A DNA stretch of 64,000 nt from Gammaproteobacteria bacterium (GCA_004173475.1 SEBU01000006.1:310001-374000), one strand, 5' to 3'; numbered from the stretch's first letter, positions 46,278-56,088 are shown. Notes: a model not told the origin generated them from the letters alone. Program-made: numbers and translations.

Positions 46278-46820
46278 TCATAAGAGTTGTGCCGACTTCA
46301 CTACCACATCAAAATAGGCCGGATCATTCTGGCCCTTTGAGCCCATCAATCCACCTTGCAATAGCGCAAATAATTGGCAGGCTTTTTCACGTGGGTTTTC
46401 ATAACCCATTTTTTGAAATTGCCGTTCGATAAAGCCAATATTCAGATCATAAAAACTTTTCATCTCAGTCTGGATTTCAACCGGAAGATTTTTAATTTCT
46501 GCTCCGAGCATTGTACAAACGGTCATGCGCTGGCTGCTACGCACCTCATAACGATAAACAGCGATTAAGCTTTCAAGCGCTTTTTTGGGATCGTCTGGAT
46601 AACCATTTTCGATGTTATCAAAGGCATGTTTCAACTGGCCGCGATAGTTGCGCGCAACCTCAACGCCAAGATGGGTTTTAGTGGGAAAGTGGTAGTGAAT
46701 ACTTGCACTTTTAATTCCCAACGCCGTCGCCAACTCGCGAAAGCTAAACGCGGAATAGCCGCGTGTGGCTATGGCTTCCTGGGCTAGCTCAATAATTTTC
46801 TCGCGAGTATCTTTAGTCAT
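46278..46820 (-). CDS. TetR/AcrR family regulator
   Basis: 180 residues. The N-terminal helix-turn-helix (about 5-50) reads KIIELAQEAIATRGYSAFSFRELATALGIKSASIHYHFPTK and fits the TetR pattern. The ligand domain (60-180) is unfamiliar. It is divergent from the lipoamide-dehydrogenase gene, and two strong palindromes with shared sequence occupy the gap, so it very probably represses both genes and itself. The ligand is unknown. Confidence 0.92.
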   Translation of the reverse strand: MTKDTREKIIELAQEAIATRGYSAFSFRELATALGIKSASIHYHFPTKTHLGVEVARNYRGQLKHAFDNIENGYPDDPKKALESLIAVYRYEVRSSQRMTVCTMLGAEIKNLPVEIQTEMKSFYDLNIGFIERQFQKMGYENPREKACQLFALLQGGLMGSKGQNDPAYFDVVVKSAQLL

Positions 46821-46870
46821 AAGTTCATTATAGGGATAAGTGCTAAATTATCTTAACTCAACCTAAATCA

Positions 46871-46890
46871 CCTATCTAGTGATAGATAGG
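46871..46890. promoter_or_regulatory. TetR-type operator O1
   Basis: CCTATCTA-GTGA-TAGATAGG is a palindrome with perfect 8-bp arms. Read on the minus strand, 15 of its bases (CTATCACTAGATAGG) are identical to O2. It lies 51 bases upstream of the tetR start, directly beside the -35 of the opposite promoter. Confidence 0.85.
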
Positions 46891-46891
46891 C

Positions 46892-46920
46892 TTGACACAT
46901 ATTCCATTCGCGAATAGCTT
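46892..46920 (+). promoter_or_regulatory. Promoter of the lipoamide-dehydrogenase gene
   Basis: A perfect -35 TTGACA (46892-46897) is followed after 17 bases by TAGCTT (46915-46920), a weak -10. Operators O1 and O2 flank it directly, so bound repressor would block polymerase. Confidence 0.7.
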
Positions 46921-46938
46921 ACCTATCACTAGATAGGT
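46921..46938. promoter_or_regulatory. TetR-type operator O2
   Basis: ACCTATC-ACTA-GATAGGT, 7-bp arms, covers the expected transcription start. A third half site (GATAGGT, 46952-46958) overlaps the ribosome site region just before the ATG at 46960. Confidence 0.85.
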
Positions 46939-46959
46939 AAAATATAAGGTGGATAGGTT

Positions 46960-48372
46960 ATGTCAGCTAATCTCAAAGCTCAGGTTGTTGTCCTCGGTAG
47001 CGGTCCCGGAGGCTATTCTGCTGCGTTCCGTGCGGCGGATTTAGGGTTGAAAGTCGTTATGGTCGAACAATATTCAACGCTAGGTGGTGTGTGCCTGAAT
47101 GTAGGTTGCATTCCCTCCAAGGCGTTACTACACGTGGCCGAAGTTATCAATGAATCCAGACATGCGGGCAATTTAGGAATTAGTTTTGGATCGGTAAATT
47201 ATGATCTGGAAAAGGTACGCGCCTACAAGGAATCGGTTGTTGGCAAATTAGTGGGCGGCGTGACCAGTATGGCTAAAGGCCGTACAATAAAAATAGTGCA
47301 GGGCTACGGAACATTCGTGGACGATCACCATTTACAAGTGATCAATGGCGATGAGCAAACTCTTGTTGAATTTGACCACGCTATCATCGCCGCAGGTTCA
47401 ACCAGCGTAAAACTGCCGTTTATCCCGGAAGATCCGCGCATTTTTGATTCTACCGGCGCGCTGGAATTGAAATCGGTTCCCGCAAGATTATTGGTTATTG
47501 GCGGTGGAATTATCGGGCTTGAAATGGCAGCGGTTTACGAATCACTGGGCACCAAAGTCACGGTGGTCGAGTTTGCCGATCAACTCATCCCAGCAGCGGA
47601 TAAAGACTTGGTGACGGTTTTTACGCGTTACAACAAAGATAAGTTCGAGCTACTACTTTCCACCAAGGTAGAGGCGGTCACCGCCAAGCCAGATGCGATT
47701 TACGTTAGGTTCAGCTCATCAGATGAAGAGCGCTCGTTCGACGCCGTTCTAGTTGCGGTAGGCCGGGCTCCCAATGGCAAAAAAATCGCTGCGGAAAAAG
47801 CAGGCGTTGCTGTGGACGAACGTGGATTTATATGTGTTAACAAATATCTCCAAACCAATGTGCCGCATATCTTTGCGATTGGCGATATCGTCGGTCAACC
47901 CATGCTCGCACACAAAGCCAGCCACGAAGGTCATGCCGCAGCTGAAGTTATTGCAGGACACAAACATGAATTTGCACCGCTAGCAATTCCTTCAATTGCC
48001 TACACCAATCCGGAAATTGCCTGGGTTGGTTTAACTGAAAAAGAAGCGAAACAAAAAGGTATTAATTATAAAACTGCGATTTACCCATGGACAGCAATTG
48101 GCCGCGCGTTGAGCGCAGATCGCAGCGAAGGAAAAACAAAATTAATTTATGATCCGGTTACTGATCGTTTACTCGGTGCAGGATTAGTCGGTGTTCACGC
48201 CGGCGAATTACTAGGCGAACTAACACTTGCGTTAGAATTTAATGCGAGCGTCGAGGATATTGCGTTAACAATTCATGCACATCCAACATTACATGAAAGC
48301 GTCGGCTTAGCAGCGGAATTAGCAACTGGAACTATTACCGATTTGCCTAATCCGGCTGCGTTGAAATCTTAA
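46960..48372 (+). CDS. lpdA: Dihydrolipoyl dehydrogenase, stand-alone
   Basis: 470 residues. FAD loop VVLGSGPGGYSAAFRAA, the redox-active disulfide C45/C50 in GGVCLNVGCIPSKALL, NAD loop VIGGGIIGLEMAAVYESLG, AIGDIVG, and the catalytic HAHPTLHES. The enzyme reoxidises lipoamide on 2-oxoacid dehydrogenases or the glycine cleavage system using NAD. No E1, E2 or lipoyl-protein gene is adjacent, and the gene is under its own TetR-type switch. It may therefore be a second copy with a special role; that is inference. Confidence 0.95.
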   Translation: MSANLKAQVVVLGSGPGGYSAAFRAADLGLKVVMVEQYSTLGGVCLNVGCIPSKALLHVAEVINESRHAGNLGISFGSVNYDLEKVRAYKESVVGKLVGGVTSMAKGRTIKIVQGYGTFVDDHHLQVINGDEQTLVEFDHAIIAAGSTSVKLPFIPEDPRIFDSTGALELKSVPARLLVIGGGIIGLEMAAVYESLGTKVTVVEFADQLIPAADKDLVTVFTRYNKDKFELLLSTKVEAVTAKPDAIYVRFSSSDEERSFDAVLVAVGRAPNGKKIAAEKAGVAVDERGFICVNKYLQTNVPHIFAIGDIVGQPMLAHKASHEGHAAAEVIAGHKHEFAPLAIPSIAYTNPEIAWVGLTEKEAKQKGINYKTAIYPWTAIGRALSADRSEGKTKLIYDPVTDRLLGAGLVGVHAGELLGELTLALEFNASVEDIALTIHAHPTLHESVGLAAELATGTITDLPNPAALKS

Positions 48373-48398
48373 TCATTTAAAATTAATAAATCCCAAAT

Positions 48399-48437
48399 AA
48401 AAAAGGCCAAGATATTAAATATCTTGGCCTTTTTTAT
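48399..48437 (+). terminator. Rho-independent terminator after lpdA
   Basis: An A run and AAGGCCAAGATATT pair with ATATCTTGGCCTTTTTT over about 16 bp with a tiny loop, ending in a T tract. It can also act on the opposite strand for ridA. Confidence 0.88.
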
Positions 48438-48497
48438 TTTAAGTTTTATTTGAACATCTAGCGTCCAAATTTAACCCCAATCGTAAAAATACTTTAC

Positions 48498-48881
48498 TTA
48501 AATTACCATGACTCCATCGGCTTCGATTAGCGATGCACGTGGCAATTGATTTATTCCTACCGCAGCGCGGGCTGGATAAGGAGTGGAAAAATATTGTCCC
48601 ATCACTTCATTAACAATCGGGAAGTTCGCCAAATCGGTTAGATAAATATTCAGCTTAACGATGTCCTTAAGTCCACCACCAGCTGCTTCGCAGACTGCGC
48701 GTAGATTTTTAAAAACCTGATGCGCTTGCGCAGCAAAATCACCATCGACCAATTGCATAGAGATTGGGTCAAGTGGAATTTGGCCCGATAAATAAACAGT
48801 GTTATTCACTTTCACTGCTTGTGAATAAGTGCCTATGGCGGCTGGAGCGTTATCACTATGGATAATAGCTTTATTAGTCAT
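48498..48881 (-). CDS. ridA: RidA family reactive-imine deaminase
   Basis: 127 residues. The family segments [39 protein letters not shown] and [19 protein letters not shown] (with the imine-binding arginine) are present. RidA hydrolyses 2-aminoacrylate and related enamines. In pseudomonads it normally sits just behind spoT; here a plus-strand gene and a GFA gene intervene. Confidence 0.95.
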   Translation of the reverse strand: MTNKAIIHSDNAPAAIGTYSQAVKVNNTVYLSGQIPLDPISMQLVDGDFAAQAHQVFKNLRAVCEAAGGGLKDIVKLNIYLTDLANFPIVNEVMGQYFSTPYPARAAVGINQLPRASLIEADGVMVI

Positions 48882-49136
48882 GGTTAAAATCCTTAATATA
48901 TAAACTGCTTATTGTGATAATACTGACTTGGGAAGGAAGCGAGTATAGAGAAGCAAAAGGCATGCGGCTAGGGTTCGTTAGTCAACAAAACCTTACCCAA
49001 AACTTCTGCGTGACTTGCTGATAAACGGTATTATAGCTGCCAATTCCATTGGTGGTATTCAGATTGCGTTCATTGATTGCATCCTATAGTTCCACCGCCG
49101 ATTCAATTCTGCTTCTTTAGTTTTAACAGGATTATC

Positions 49137-50651
49137 ATGACTTACGCAAAACGCCTAGTAGCTCCTATTTTTTCCCTCGGTTTATTGTCCGCCTGCATCT
49201 CAGCCTACGCTGAAGATAAGTCTTCGGTATTCTCCAGCGACTTTGATAATGAATCGTCTAAATGGGCCCTAATGTATGGCGCCGAAATACAAACAGGTCA
49301 GGCGCATTCTGCAGACAAATCTATCAAAATCGAAAACGAAGCGTCAATTCGTACCAAAACTATGGTTGCTGAAGCCGGCACTATGGAAATTTGGTTGCGC
49401 ACATCTACACCTGTCACCAATTACAAAATTAAAGTGTTGGTGAACACGTCTCTCAGTAATGACGCTGGCTGGGTTCAGGCCGGCGTGCTCGAAGGCACCA
49501 ACAGCGACACTGAATATCATGCCAAACGTGTGTCAGTGGATGATCCTGGCAAAAAATATTTGCGCCTGGATGTAGAAACAGTTGGTGGCGTTTTGAATAT
49601 CGACGACATTACTGTTGATAGAATTTTGTTAAGCACCGCGCTGCAAAAAAATCAGCAACAAGTTTTTGATGAAGTTATGGGTAAACTTCGCGATGACCAA
49701 AGCTATCAAATACAAACCGAAGCGCTAAAAAAACTTGGTGACAATTACACATCGCAAATTGAAACCCAGCGTCAATATATCGAATACTCCAACGGAATTT
49801 ATTCAACAATCTCGCTGGTGCTTGCTACTTCCGAACGTAGCAAAATGGCGAACCCGTTGGGCTACGCGACTTTTAAACATGTTATTGATGACGTGAAAAA
49901 AGTATCATCACCAATTCAAAAAACTCGTTTGGATTCGTTGATTCGCCCGTTTGGTGATATTGCCACGGCATCACTCAACGTGGTTACTGCAGGCGCATTT
50001 ACGGCATTCGCTGAGCCCTTTAAATCAATCGTTGCAACCACATTTGAAAAATCGTCCTATGAAAATTCTGGCGTAAGTAAAGACGCGCAAAAATTTGCTG
50101 AAAAGAATGGCTTAAATACGTATCAAACGGCCGAGAAATTTTTGGGTGAAATTGAGAAAGAATTAGCCAAAGCTAACGGCTTGGATAAAGACCTTGCCGA
50201 TATTCAAGCGGACGTCGATAGATTTCGTAAAGATTTAAGTAAACATTTGAAAGATTATTTAATTTACGGTGGTCAGGACAAACAATCTGAAAACTTTAAT
50301 CGTGTGATGAGTAAAGATGATCAAGTTCGCGCTGCCGCACTCAAGTCCATCAACGAAGGTTTTGCAAAACAAGCTGAGGCTGTACAAACACGTTCAACAT
50401 CCAACGCACAATTAGTGCAATTTATGTTGCGTGCAAACAGTAACATAGATGAGTTGCAGGAATACAAAGAGCGCTTTAATCAAATTACGTCAGCGATGAT
50501 TACCTTCTACGATAAATTTGATAAATCTATCGCGCCAGATCAAAACCCTTTCAGCAATGCAGATGACCGCAAAGCTTGGGAAATGCACGCAACTAAAACG
50601 CGCAACTACATCCAGCAGTCGAAAGAAGCATTTAAGAAAGCTTACCTTTAA
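49137..50651 (+). CDS. Large secreted protein of unknown function
   Basis: 504 residues from ATG 49137, preceded by AACAGGATT; an in-frame start at 49077 adds a non-signal leader and is rejected. A signal peptide (about 1-25, ending ISAYAED) is followed by a jelly-roll-like segment (about 30-160: FSSDFDNESSKWALMYG, MEIWLRTSTP, KYLRLDVETVGGVLNIDDITVD) resembling carbohydrate-binding or sugar-facing domains. Residues about 170-500 are helical and coiled-coil rich. I do not recognise the family. It stands in a normally continuous spoT-ridA block, and a terminator follows. Confidence 0.75.
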   Translation: MTYAKRLVAPIFSLGLLSACISAYAEDKSSVFSSDFDNESSKWALMYGAEIQTGQAHSADKSIKIENEASIRTKTMVAEAGTMEIWLRTSTPVTNYKIKVLVNTSLSNDAGWVQAGVLEGTNSDTEYHAKRVSVDDPGKKYLRLDVETVGGVLNIDDITVDRILLSTALQKNQQQVFDEVMGKLRDDQSYQIQTEALKKLGDNYTSQIETQRQYIEYSNGIYSTISLVLATSERSKMANPLGYATFKHVIDDVKKVSSPIQKTRLDSLIRPFGDIATASLNVVTAGAFTAFAEPFKSIVATTFEKSSYENSGVSKDAQKFAEKNGLNTYQTAEKFLGEIEKELAKANGLDKDLADIQADVDRFRKDLSKHLKDYLIYGGQDKQSENFNRVMSKDDQVRAAALKSINEGFAKQAEAVQTRSTSNAQLVQFMLRANSNIDELQEYKERFNQITSAMITFYDKFDKSIAPDQNPFSNADDRKAWEMHATKTRNYIQQSKEAFKKAYL

Positions 50652-50681
50652 GAAACCTTACCTCAAGATGGGTAACAAAAT

Positions 50682-50708
50682 AAAAAGCCTGCAGATGCAG
50701 GCTTTTTT
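50682..50708 (+). terminator. Rho-independent terminator
   Basis: AAAAGCCTGCA and TGCAGGCTTTT form an 11-bp stem with a 2-base loop and a T tail, 30 bases after the secreted-protein stop and shared with the convergent GFA gene. Confidence 0.88.
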
Positions 50709-50716
50709 ATTAGCGC

Positions 50717-51097
50717 CTATTTTGATAATACGGCCAGCTCGTGACCTTGAGACTCCCATTCCTGTCCATTAAAAGACATAGTTTTTATTTTGGTAAAACC
50801 TGTCTTATCCAAACAGCGAAAATTAATGCTAAATCCGTCTGGATTGGAACGGGGAACATAGAAAGGTTTGCATCCGCAGTTTTTGCAAAAATAATGTTGG
50901 GCAACACGAGTGTTAAATGTGTAGGTCGTTAAATTATCCATGCCTTTAACTAGTTGAAATTGCTTTTTGGACACAATCAAATGTAAAAAACCGGTGCGGC
51001 TACACATCGAACAATTACATTCATATAATTCAATTTCAGCGGGGGCTTCAATCTGAATAACGACTGCACCACAGTGGCAAGACCCGGCGTGCTTCAT
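50717..51097 (-). CDS. Second GFA family zinc-binding protein
   Basis: 126 residues. Zinc-ligand clusters SCHCGAV, ECNCSMCSRTG and YFCKNCGCKPFY are present. It is distinct in sequence from the GFA protein at 45768 and has the shorter, bacterial Gfa-like form with a final aromatic-rich tail (GQEWESQGHELAVL). It starts 9 bases after the spoT stop on the same strand, so it is probably co-transcribed with spoT. Function unproven. Confidence 0.9.
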   Translation of the reverse strand: MKHAGSCHCGAVVIQIEAPAEIELYECNCSMCSRTGFLHLIVSKKQFQLVKGMDNLTTYTFNTRVAQHYFCKNCGCKPFYVPRSNPDGFSINFRCLDKTGFTKIKTMSFNGQEWESQGHELAVLSK

Positions 51098-51106
51098 AAG
51101 TTCTAC

Positions 51107-53218
51107 TTAATTCTTACTACGATGAATTCGTATCACAAAACTCAGCAAGCGAATTCTGCGCAAAATATTGGCGAGATGAACTCGGTTTTGTACGCCTATG
51201 GATAAATTAATTACGCTGTTGTGCGCATCGCGTTCTTGTACGTTGATGTGTTCGATACTGCCCGCTTCTTCATTAATACGGTTGGCAATAGTTGCAATAA
51301 CTCCGCGCTCGCTTTTCACCTCAACACGCACGTCTACCAAAAATTCACCGCTTACATTTGCAGCCCAATTCACCTGACTTATTTTTTCAGGGCTATTTCG
51401 TAAATCAGTTATGTTGCGACAGGTATCCTGATGGATTACTAAACCTTTTCCAGAGCTGATGTGGCCAATGATCGGATCGCCAGGAATAGGTCGGCAACAA
51501 CGTGCAAAACTGATCATCATGCCTTCGGCAGAATCTATTGTAATGGGCGCGTTGTTGCTTGCTCGCACTTTCGGCTCTGTATCTGGCTTAAGCAGTTTCG
51601 CAACTGAGGACGCCACGCGATTACCCAAACCAATTTCTTCCAGCAGTGCTTCGAAAGATTCTACTTTTGTGTCAGTTAATAATTTTTGATGTTGTTCATT
51701 AGTGAGCGCGTCGAAATTTATTTGTACATCACTAAATGCTTTACTTAACAAACGACGACCTAAAGCAATCGACTGATTGTGTCGCTGATTTTTCAGGAAG
51801 TGGCGAATCGCGCTACGCGCTTTTCCCGATACCGCAAAATTAAGCCAGTTGGGATTTGGTTGCGCGCCCTGCGCTGTCATGATCGTAACTTTCTGACCGC
51901 TCGATAGCGGTTGCGACAAAGGCGCTAGTCGGCCGTTAATACGACATGCAACACACGCATTGCCTACATCCGTATGTACTGCATAAGCGAAATCGACCGC
52001 CGTTGCACCTGTGGGCAATTCAACAATTTTTCCTTTAGGAGTGAACACATAAACTTCGTCAGGAAAGAGATCAATTTTTACGTTTTCAATAAATTCGAGC
52101 GAGTCGCCAGCGCGCTTTTGCATTTCAAGCAAACCCTGCACCCATTGGCGCGCGCGATTGTGACTGATATTCACCGTATCGCTACTATTGGATTTATAGA
52201 GAAAATGCGCCGCGATTCCGCTATTCGCCATCTCGTCCATTTCTTTAGTGCGGATTTGCACTTCAATCGGAACGCCATGCATTCCGACCAATACGGTATG
52301 TAAGGATTGATAGCCGTTGGCTTTTGGAATTGCGATGTAATCTTTAAATTCTCCCGCGACAGGCTTGTAAAGATTATGGACAACACCAAGCGCGCGGTAA
52401 CAGGTGTCCACGCTATCCACAATAATGCGGAAGGCGTAAACATCCATAATTTCCTTGAAGAATTTTTTCTTGGTGCGCATCTTTTCGTAAATGCTGAAAA
52501 GATGTTTTTCGCGGCCAATTACAATTGCTGTTAAATTTTCGCTCGTTAAACGCTTTTCCAACGCAGTTTGAATTTGCTCAACTAATTCTTTGCGATTACC
52601 GCGCGCACTTTTGAGTGCAGCTTGCAGACGCGTAGCTCGTAACGGATACATGGAATAGAAGCCGCGATCTTCCAATTCCAAGCGCAAATCATTCATGCCC
52701 AATCGATGCGCAATGGGTGCGTAGATTTCGAGGGTTTCTTTTGCGATGCGGCGTTTCTTGTCTGGCGGCATGGCACCCAAGGTACGCATGTTGTGGAGAC
52801 GGTCAGCAAGCTTTACTAAAATCACACGCAAATCATTCGCCATGGCGAGCGCCATTTTCTGGAAGTTCTCAGCTTGCTTTTCTGCGTGGGATTCAAATTC
52901 GATTTGCGTTAATTTACTGACGCCATCCACCAAATCCGCGACGGGTTCGCCGAATTGTTTTGCGATGGCTTTTTTGCTGATTCCAGTATCTTCAATAACA
53001 TCGTGCAACATTGCCGCCATAAGGCTTTGGTGATCCATATGCATGGTCGCCAAAATATCCGCTACTGCTAGCGGATGCGTTATGTAAGCTTCCCCGCTGC
53101 GGCGCTTCTGACCATCGTGTGCTTGCTCAGCATAGAAGTACGCGCGCTTCACCAAATTAATTTGGGGCGCTTCCAGATAAGACGAAAGCCGATGGCTTAA
53201 GGCTTCAATGGTTTGCAA
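51107..53218 (-). CDS. spoT: Bifunctional (p)ppGpp synthetase/hydrolase
   Basis: 703 residues with HD hydrolase (AAMLHDVIEDTG, intact), synthetase (EFKDYIAIPKANGYQSLHT, VPIEVQIRT), TGS (VYVFTPKGKIVELP) and C-terminal ACT domains. The intact HD pair and overall layout identify SpoT rather than RelA. It makes and breaks the alarmone (p)ppGpp in the cytoplasm. It lies behind rpoZ in the usual gmk-rpoZ-spoT order, with a terminator-like hairpin in between. Confidence 0.97.
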   Translation of the reverse strand: MQTIEALSHRLSSYLEAPQINLVKRAYFYAEQAHDGQKRRSGEAYITHPLAVADILATMHMDHQSLMAAMLHDVIEDTGISKKAIAKQFGEPVADLVDGVSKLTQIEFESHAEKQAENFQKMALAMANDLRVILVKLADRLHNMRTLGAMPPDKKRRIAKETLEIYAPIAHRLGMNDLRLELEDRGFYSMYPLRATRLQAALKSARGNRKELVEQIQTALEKRLTSENLTAIVIGREKHLFSIYEKMRTKKKFFKEIMDVYAFRIIVDSVDTCYRALGVVHNLYKPVAGEFKDYIAIPKANGYQSLHTVLVGMHGVPIEVQIRTKEMDEMANSGIAAHFLYKSNSSDTVNISHNRARQWVQGLLEMQKRAGDSLEFIENVKIDLFPDEVYVFTPKGKIVELPTGATAVDFAYAVHTDVGNACVACRINGRLAPLSQPLSSGQKVTIMTAQGAQPNPNWLNFAVSGKARSAIRHFLKNQRHNQSIALGRRLLSKAFSDVQINFDALTNEQHQKLLTDTKVESFEALLEEIGLGNRVASSVAKLLKPDTEPKVRASNNAPITIDSAEGMMISFARCCRPIPGDPIIGHISSGKGLVIHQDTCRNITDLRNSPEKISQVNWAANVSGEFLVDVRVEVKSERGVIATIANRINEEAGSIEHINVQERDAHNSVINLSIGVQNRVHLANILRRIRLLSFVIRIHRSKN

Positions 53219-53308
53219 TGTCGTACTCCGATATCACTAGTTTACAAGACTGGTATTCAAGTTTGAGTGTACCGCCAAATACTGAACAAAAGGTGAATTT
53301 TAGGCAAC

Positions 53309-53346
53309 AAAAAACCCGCTGAATCTGAGACTTAGCGGGTTTTTTT
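53309..53346 (-). terminator. Terminator between rpoZ and spoT
   Basis: AAAACCCGCT (53311-53320) pairs with AGCGGGTTTT (53334-53343), with A and T runs outside. It may reduce read-through from rpoZ into spoT, giving spoT partly separate expression. Confidence 0.82.
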
Positions 53347-53361
53347 GAGCTTACAGCGAAA

Positions 53362-53613
53362 TTAGAGTTCGTTGTCGTATACGCGCTCTGGTTTAGGCTG
53401 TGGCAATGTTTCTTTTTCGAGAAGAATACTTGCGTCGATAAAACCTTCTTCGATTTCACGCAGGGCGATAACAGTTGGCTTATCATTTTCTGGCGCAACA
53501 TGGGGTTCTTTACCACCAATTGCCAATTGGCGTGCGCGACGGCTGCTAACCATAACCAATTCAAAACGGTTATCAACGTGATTCAAACAATCTTCAACAG
53601 TAATACGTGCCAT
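53362..53613 (-). CDS. rpoZ: RNA polymerase omega subunit
   Basis: 83 residues. It opens [30 protein letters not shown] and contains [15 protein letters not shown], as in gammaproteobacterial omega. The subunit supports assembly of the beta-prime subunit and forms part of a ppGpp site. Position between gmk and spoT is standard. Confidence 0.97.
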   Translation of the reverse strand: MARITVEDCLNHVDNRFELVMVSSRRARQLAIGGKEPHVAPENDKPTVIALREIEEGFIDASILLEKETLPQPKPERVYDNEL

Positions 53614-53730
53614 AACTTTGTACTCGATAAAAACGCGACGAGTTGTCGCCTTAAAAAAGTGGGCGCATTATGCGCTAGATAGAGTAAAACTGCCAAGGGA
53701 AGCTTATAAAATAACCGCCTCGTAAGGAAA

Positions 53731-54408
<678 letters not shown>

Positions 54409-54501
54409 TTATGGGCGCGCAGGTTTATGTAGGGTAATTAAACACTTGGTAATTCGCGGGTTTGTGGCATAGTAGTGGCCAGTCTTTCAAAGAAATTCAT
54501 C

Positions 54502-54729
54502 ATGCTGCAACAACTCCTTTCCATCACCCAGACTGCCGAACGCCTGCGGGTTCGACCTGAATATGTTCGTGAACTGGTTAAGAAAAAACGCCTGACTTTT
54601 ACGCATGGTGAACAGCTGGATGCCGGAGAGGTGGAAAAGCTTGCCAAGCTTATGGATAAACTTCGTCATAACGGCATAGCGACCCTCGTTAAGATCGTTG
54701 ATGAAAAAGGCGAGCTAGAGCCTAAGTAA
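54502..54729 (+). CDS. Small helix-turn-helix protein, unknown role
   Basis: 75 residues from ATG 54502; a GTG nine codons upstream is also possible. The middle reads LLSITQTAERLRVRPEYVRELVKKKRL, a helix-turn-helix of the excisionase/MerR-like type, and the C-terminal half has LDAGEVEKLAKLMDKLRHNG followed by a basic-acidic tail. It might be a DNA-binding regulator or an antitoxin-like protein. No toxin partner is adjacent, and the flanking genes (gmk, an alkene reductase) are unrelated. Confidence 0.7.
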   Translation: MLQQLLSITQTAERLRVRPEYVRELVKKKRLTFTHGEQLDAGEVEKLAKLMDKLRHNGIATLVKIVDEKGELEPK

Positions 54730-54735
54730 TCTATA

Positions 54736-54764
54736 AAAAAACCCGGCAAGAGCCGGGCTTTTTA
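54736..54764. terminator. Bidirectional terminator
   Basis: CCCGGC (54742-54747) pairs with GCCGGG (54752-54757) around AAGA, with A and T runs outside. It separates the helix-turn-helix gene from the convergent alkene reductase. Confidence 0.85.
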
Positions 54765-54791
54765 TTGAAATGATCGAACTATACAAATCTA

Positions 54792-55850
54792 TCATGCAAC
54801 TTCGGGATAATCCGTATAGCCCACCGCTGTTGGGCCGTATACGCTCTCCCAATTTACATCTGCTAAAGGCGAACCTTGCTGAAAACGGTTAAGTAAATCT
54901 GGGTTAGCGATGTAGGTTGAGCCAAAGGCAACCGCAGTCGCACCACCTCTCTTGATTAAGGCTTCAGCGGATTCCTGAGTAAACTTTTCGTTGGCGATGT
55001 ACGCCCCACCAAATGCTTCTTTAATTTTGTCGCCAATCGAATCATCAGCCTGATACTCACGCGCGCAGATAAACGCAATATTACGTTTGCCCAACTCACG
55101 CGCCAAATGAGTAAACAAGGCTACCGGATCAGAATCACCCATAGTATGGGAGTCGCCGCGCGGCGCAATATGGAAACCCACACGACCTGCACCCCAAACA
55201 GAGATAACTGCGTCGGCAATTTCCAAGGCAAATCGAACCCGGTTTTCAATACTGCCACCATATTGATCGGTGCGATGGTTGGTGCTGTCTTGCAAGAATT
55301 GGTCAATCAAATAACCATTGGCGCCGTGAATTTCAACCCCGTCAAAACCAGCCGCCTTGGCATTTGCTGCGCCCTTACGAAACGCCTCGACTATGCCTGG
55401 AATTTCACTTGTCTCTAGCGCGCGCGGTGTAACGTAAGCTTTCTCCGGCCGCACTAGGCTCACATGACCTTCGGCTGCTATAGCACTTGGAGCTACGGGT
55501 TGCTCGCCATTCAAAAACATGGGGTCGGAAATACGCCCAACATGCCAGAGCTGCAATATCATCTTTCCACCTTTTGCATGCACGGCACCCGTTACTTTCT
55601 TCCAACCGTCAACCTGCTCGTCCGACCAGATTCCCGGTGTTCTCGCATAGCCCACGCCCATGGGCGTAACCGCAGTAGCTTCACTGATAATCAACCCAGC
55701 ATTCGCCCGCTGCGAATAATAAGTCGCCATTAAACTATTAGGTACGCGATTGTCGGTGCCTGTGCCGCGAGAGCGCGTTAAGGGTGCCATGACGACGCGA
55801 TTGGTTAATTCCAAATCGCCGATTTTTACAGGTTCAAATAAAACAGACAT
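54792..55850 (-). CDS. Alkene reductase of the old yellow enzyme family (NemA-like)
   Basis: 352 residues. The FMN and substrate residues are in VVMAPLTRSRG, LQLWHVGR, GVEIHGANGYLIDQFLQDSTN and GGSIENRVRF. These enzymes reduce activated C=C bonds, N-ethylmaleimide or nitro groups with NADPH. The NemA-type layout is clear, but the true substrate is unknown. No NemR-type regulator or glyoxalase gene is next to it. Confidence 0.92.
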   Translation of the reverse strand: MSVLFEPVKIGDLELTNRVVMAPLTRSRGTGTDNRVPNSLMATYYSQRANAGLIISEATAVTPMGVGYARTPGIWSDEQVDGWKKVTGAVHAKGGKMILQLWHVGRISDPMFLNGEQPVAPSAIAAEGHVSLVRPEKAYVTPRALETSEIPGIVEAFRKGAANAKAAGFDGVEIHGANGYLIDQFLQDSTNHRTDQYGGSIENRVRFALEIADAVISVWGAGRVGFHIAPRGDSHTMGDSDPVALFTHLARELGKRNIAFICAREYQADDSIGDKIKEAFGGAYIANEKFTQESAEALIKRGGATAVAFGSTYIANPDLLNRFQQGSPLADVNWESVYGPTAVGYTDYPEVA

Positions 55851-56088
55851 AAAGCCACCTTGATGATCAAAATATGACGGACGTTAAAACGTCAACTGAG
55901 CGAGAAATTCAATGAGGCGCTCCAGGTGAAACTTCAAGGTGGGCAGAAAAACAGGTTACAAATATCATGTTTCCTGGCATGTATCGCCTTAATCATCAGG
56001 CTGGCACAAAAAGCGGCAAAAAGTGCTCAATGTTTAATCATATCGGCCGTTAAGCTTTGTGACTATTTCACGAAAAGCAGGAGCGCCA

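Noticed and set aside
54502-54729. Calling a toxin-antitoxin pair
   Set aside because: Neither neighbour looks like a toxin; both are metabolic enzymes separated by terminators or opposite strands.
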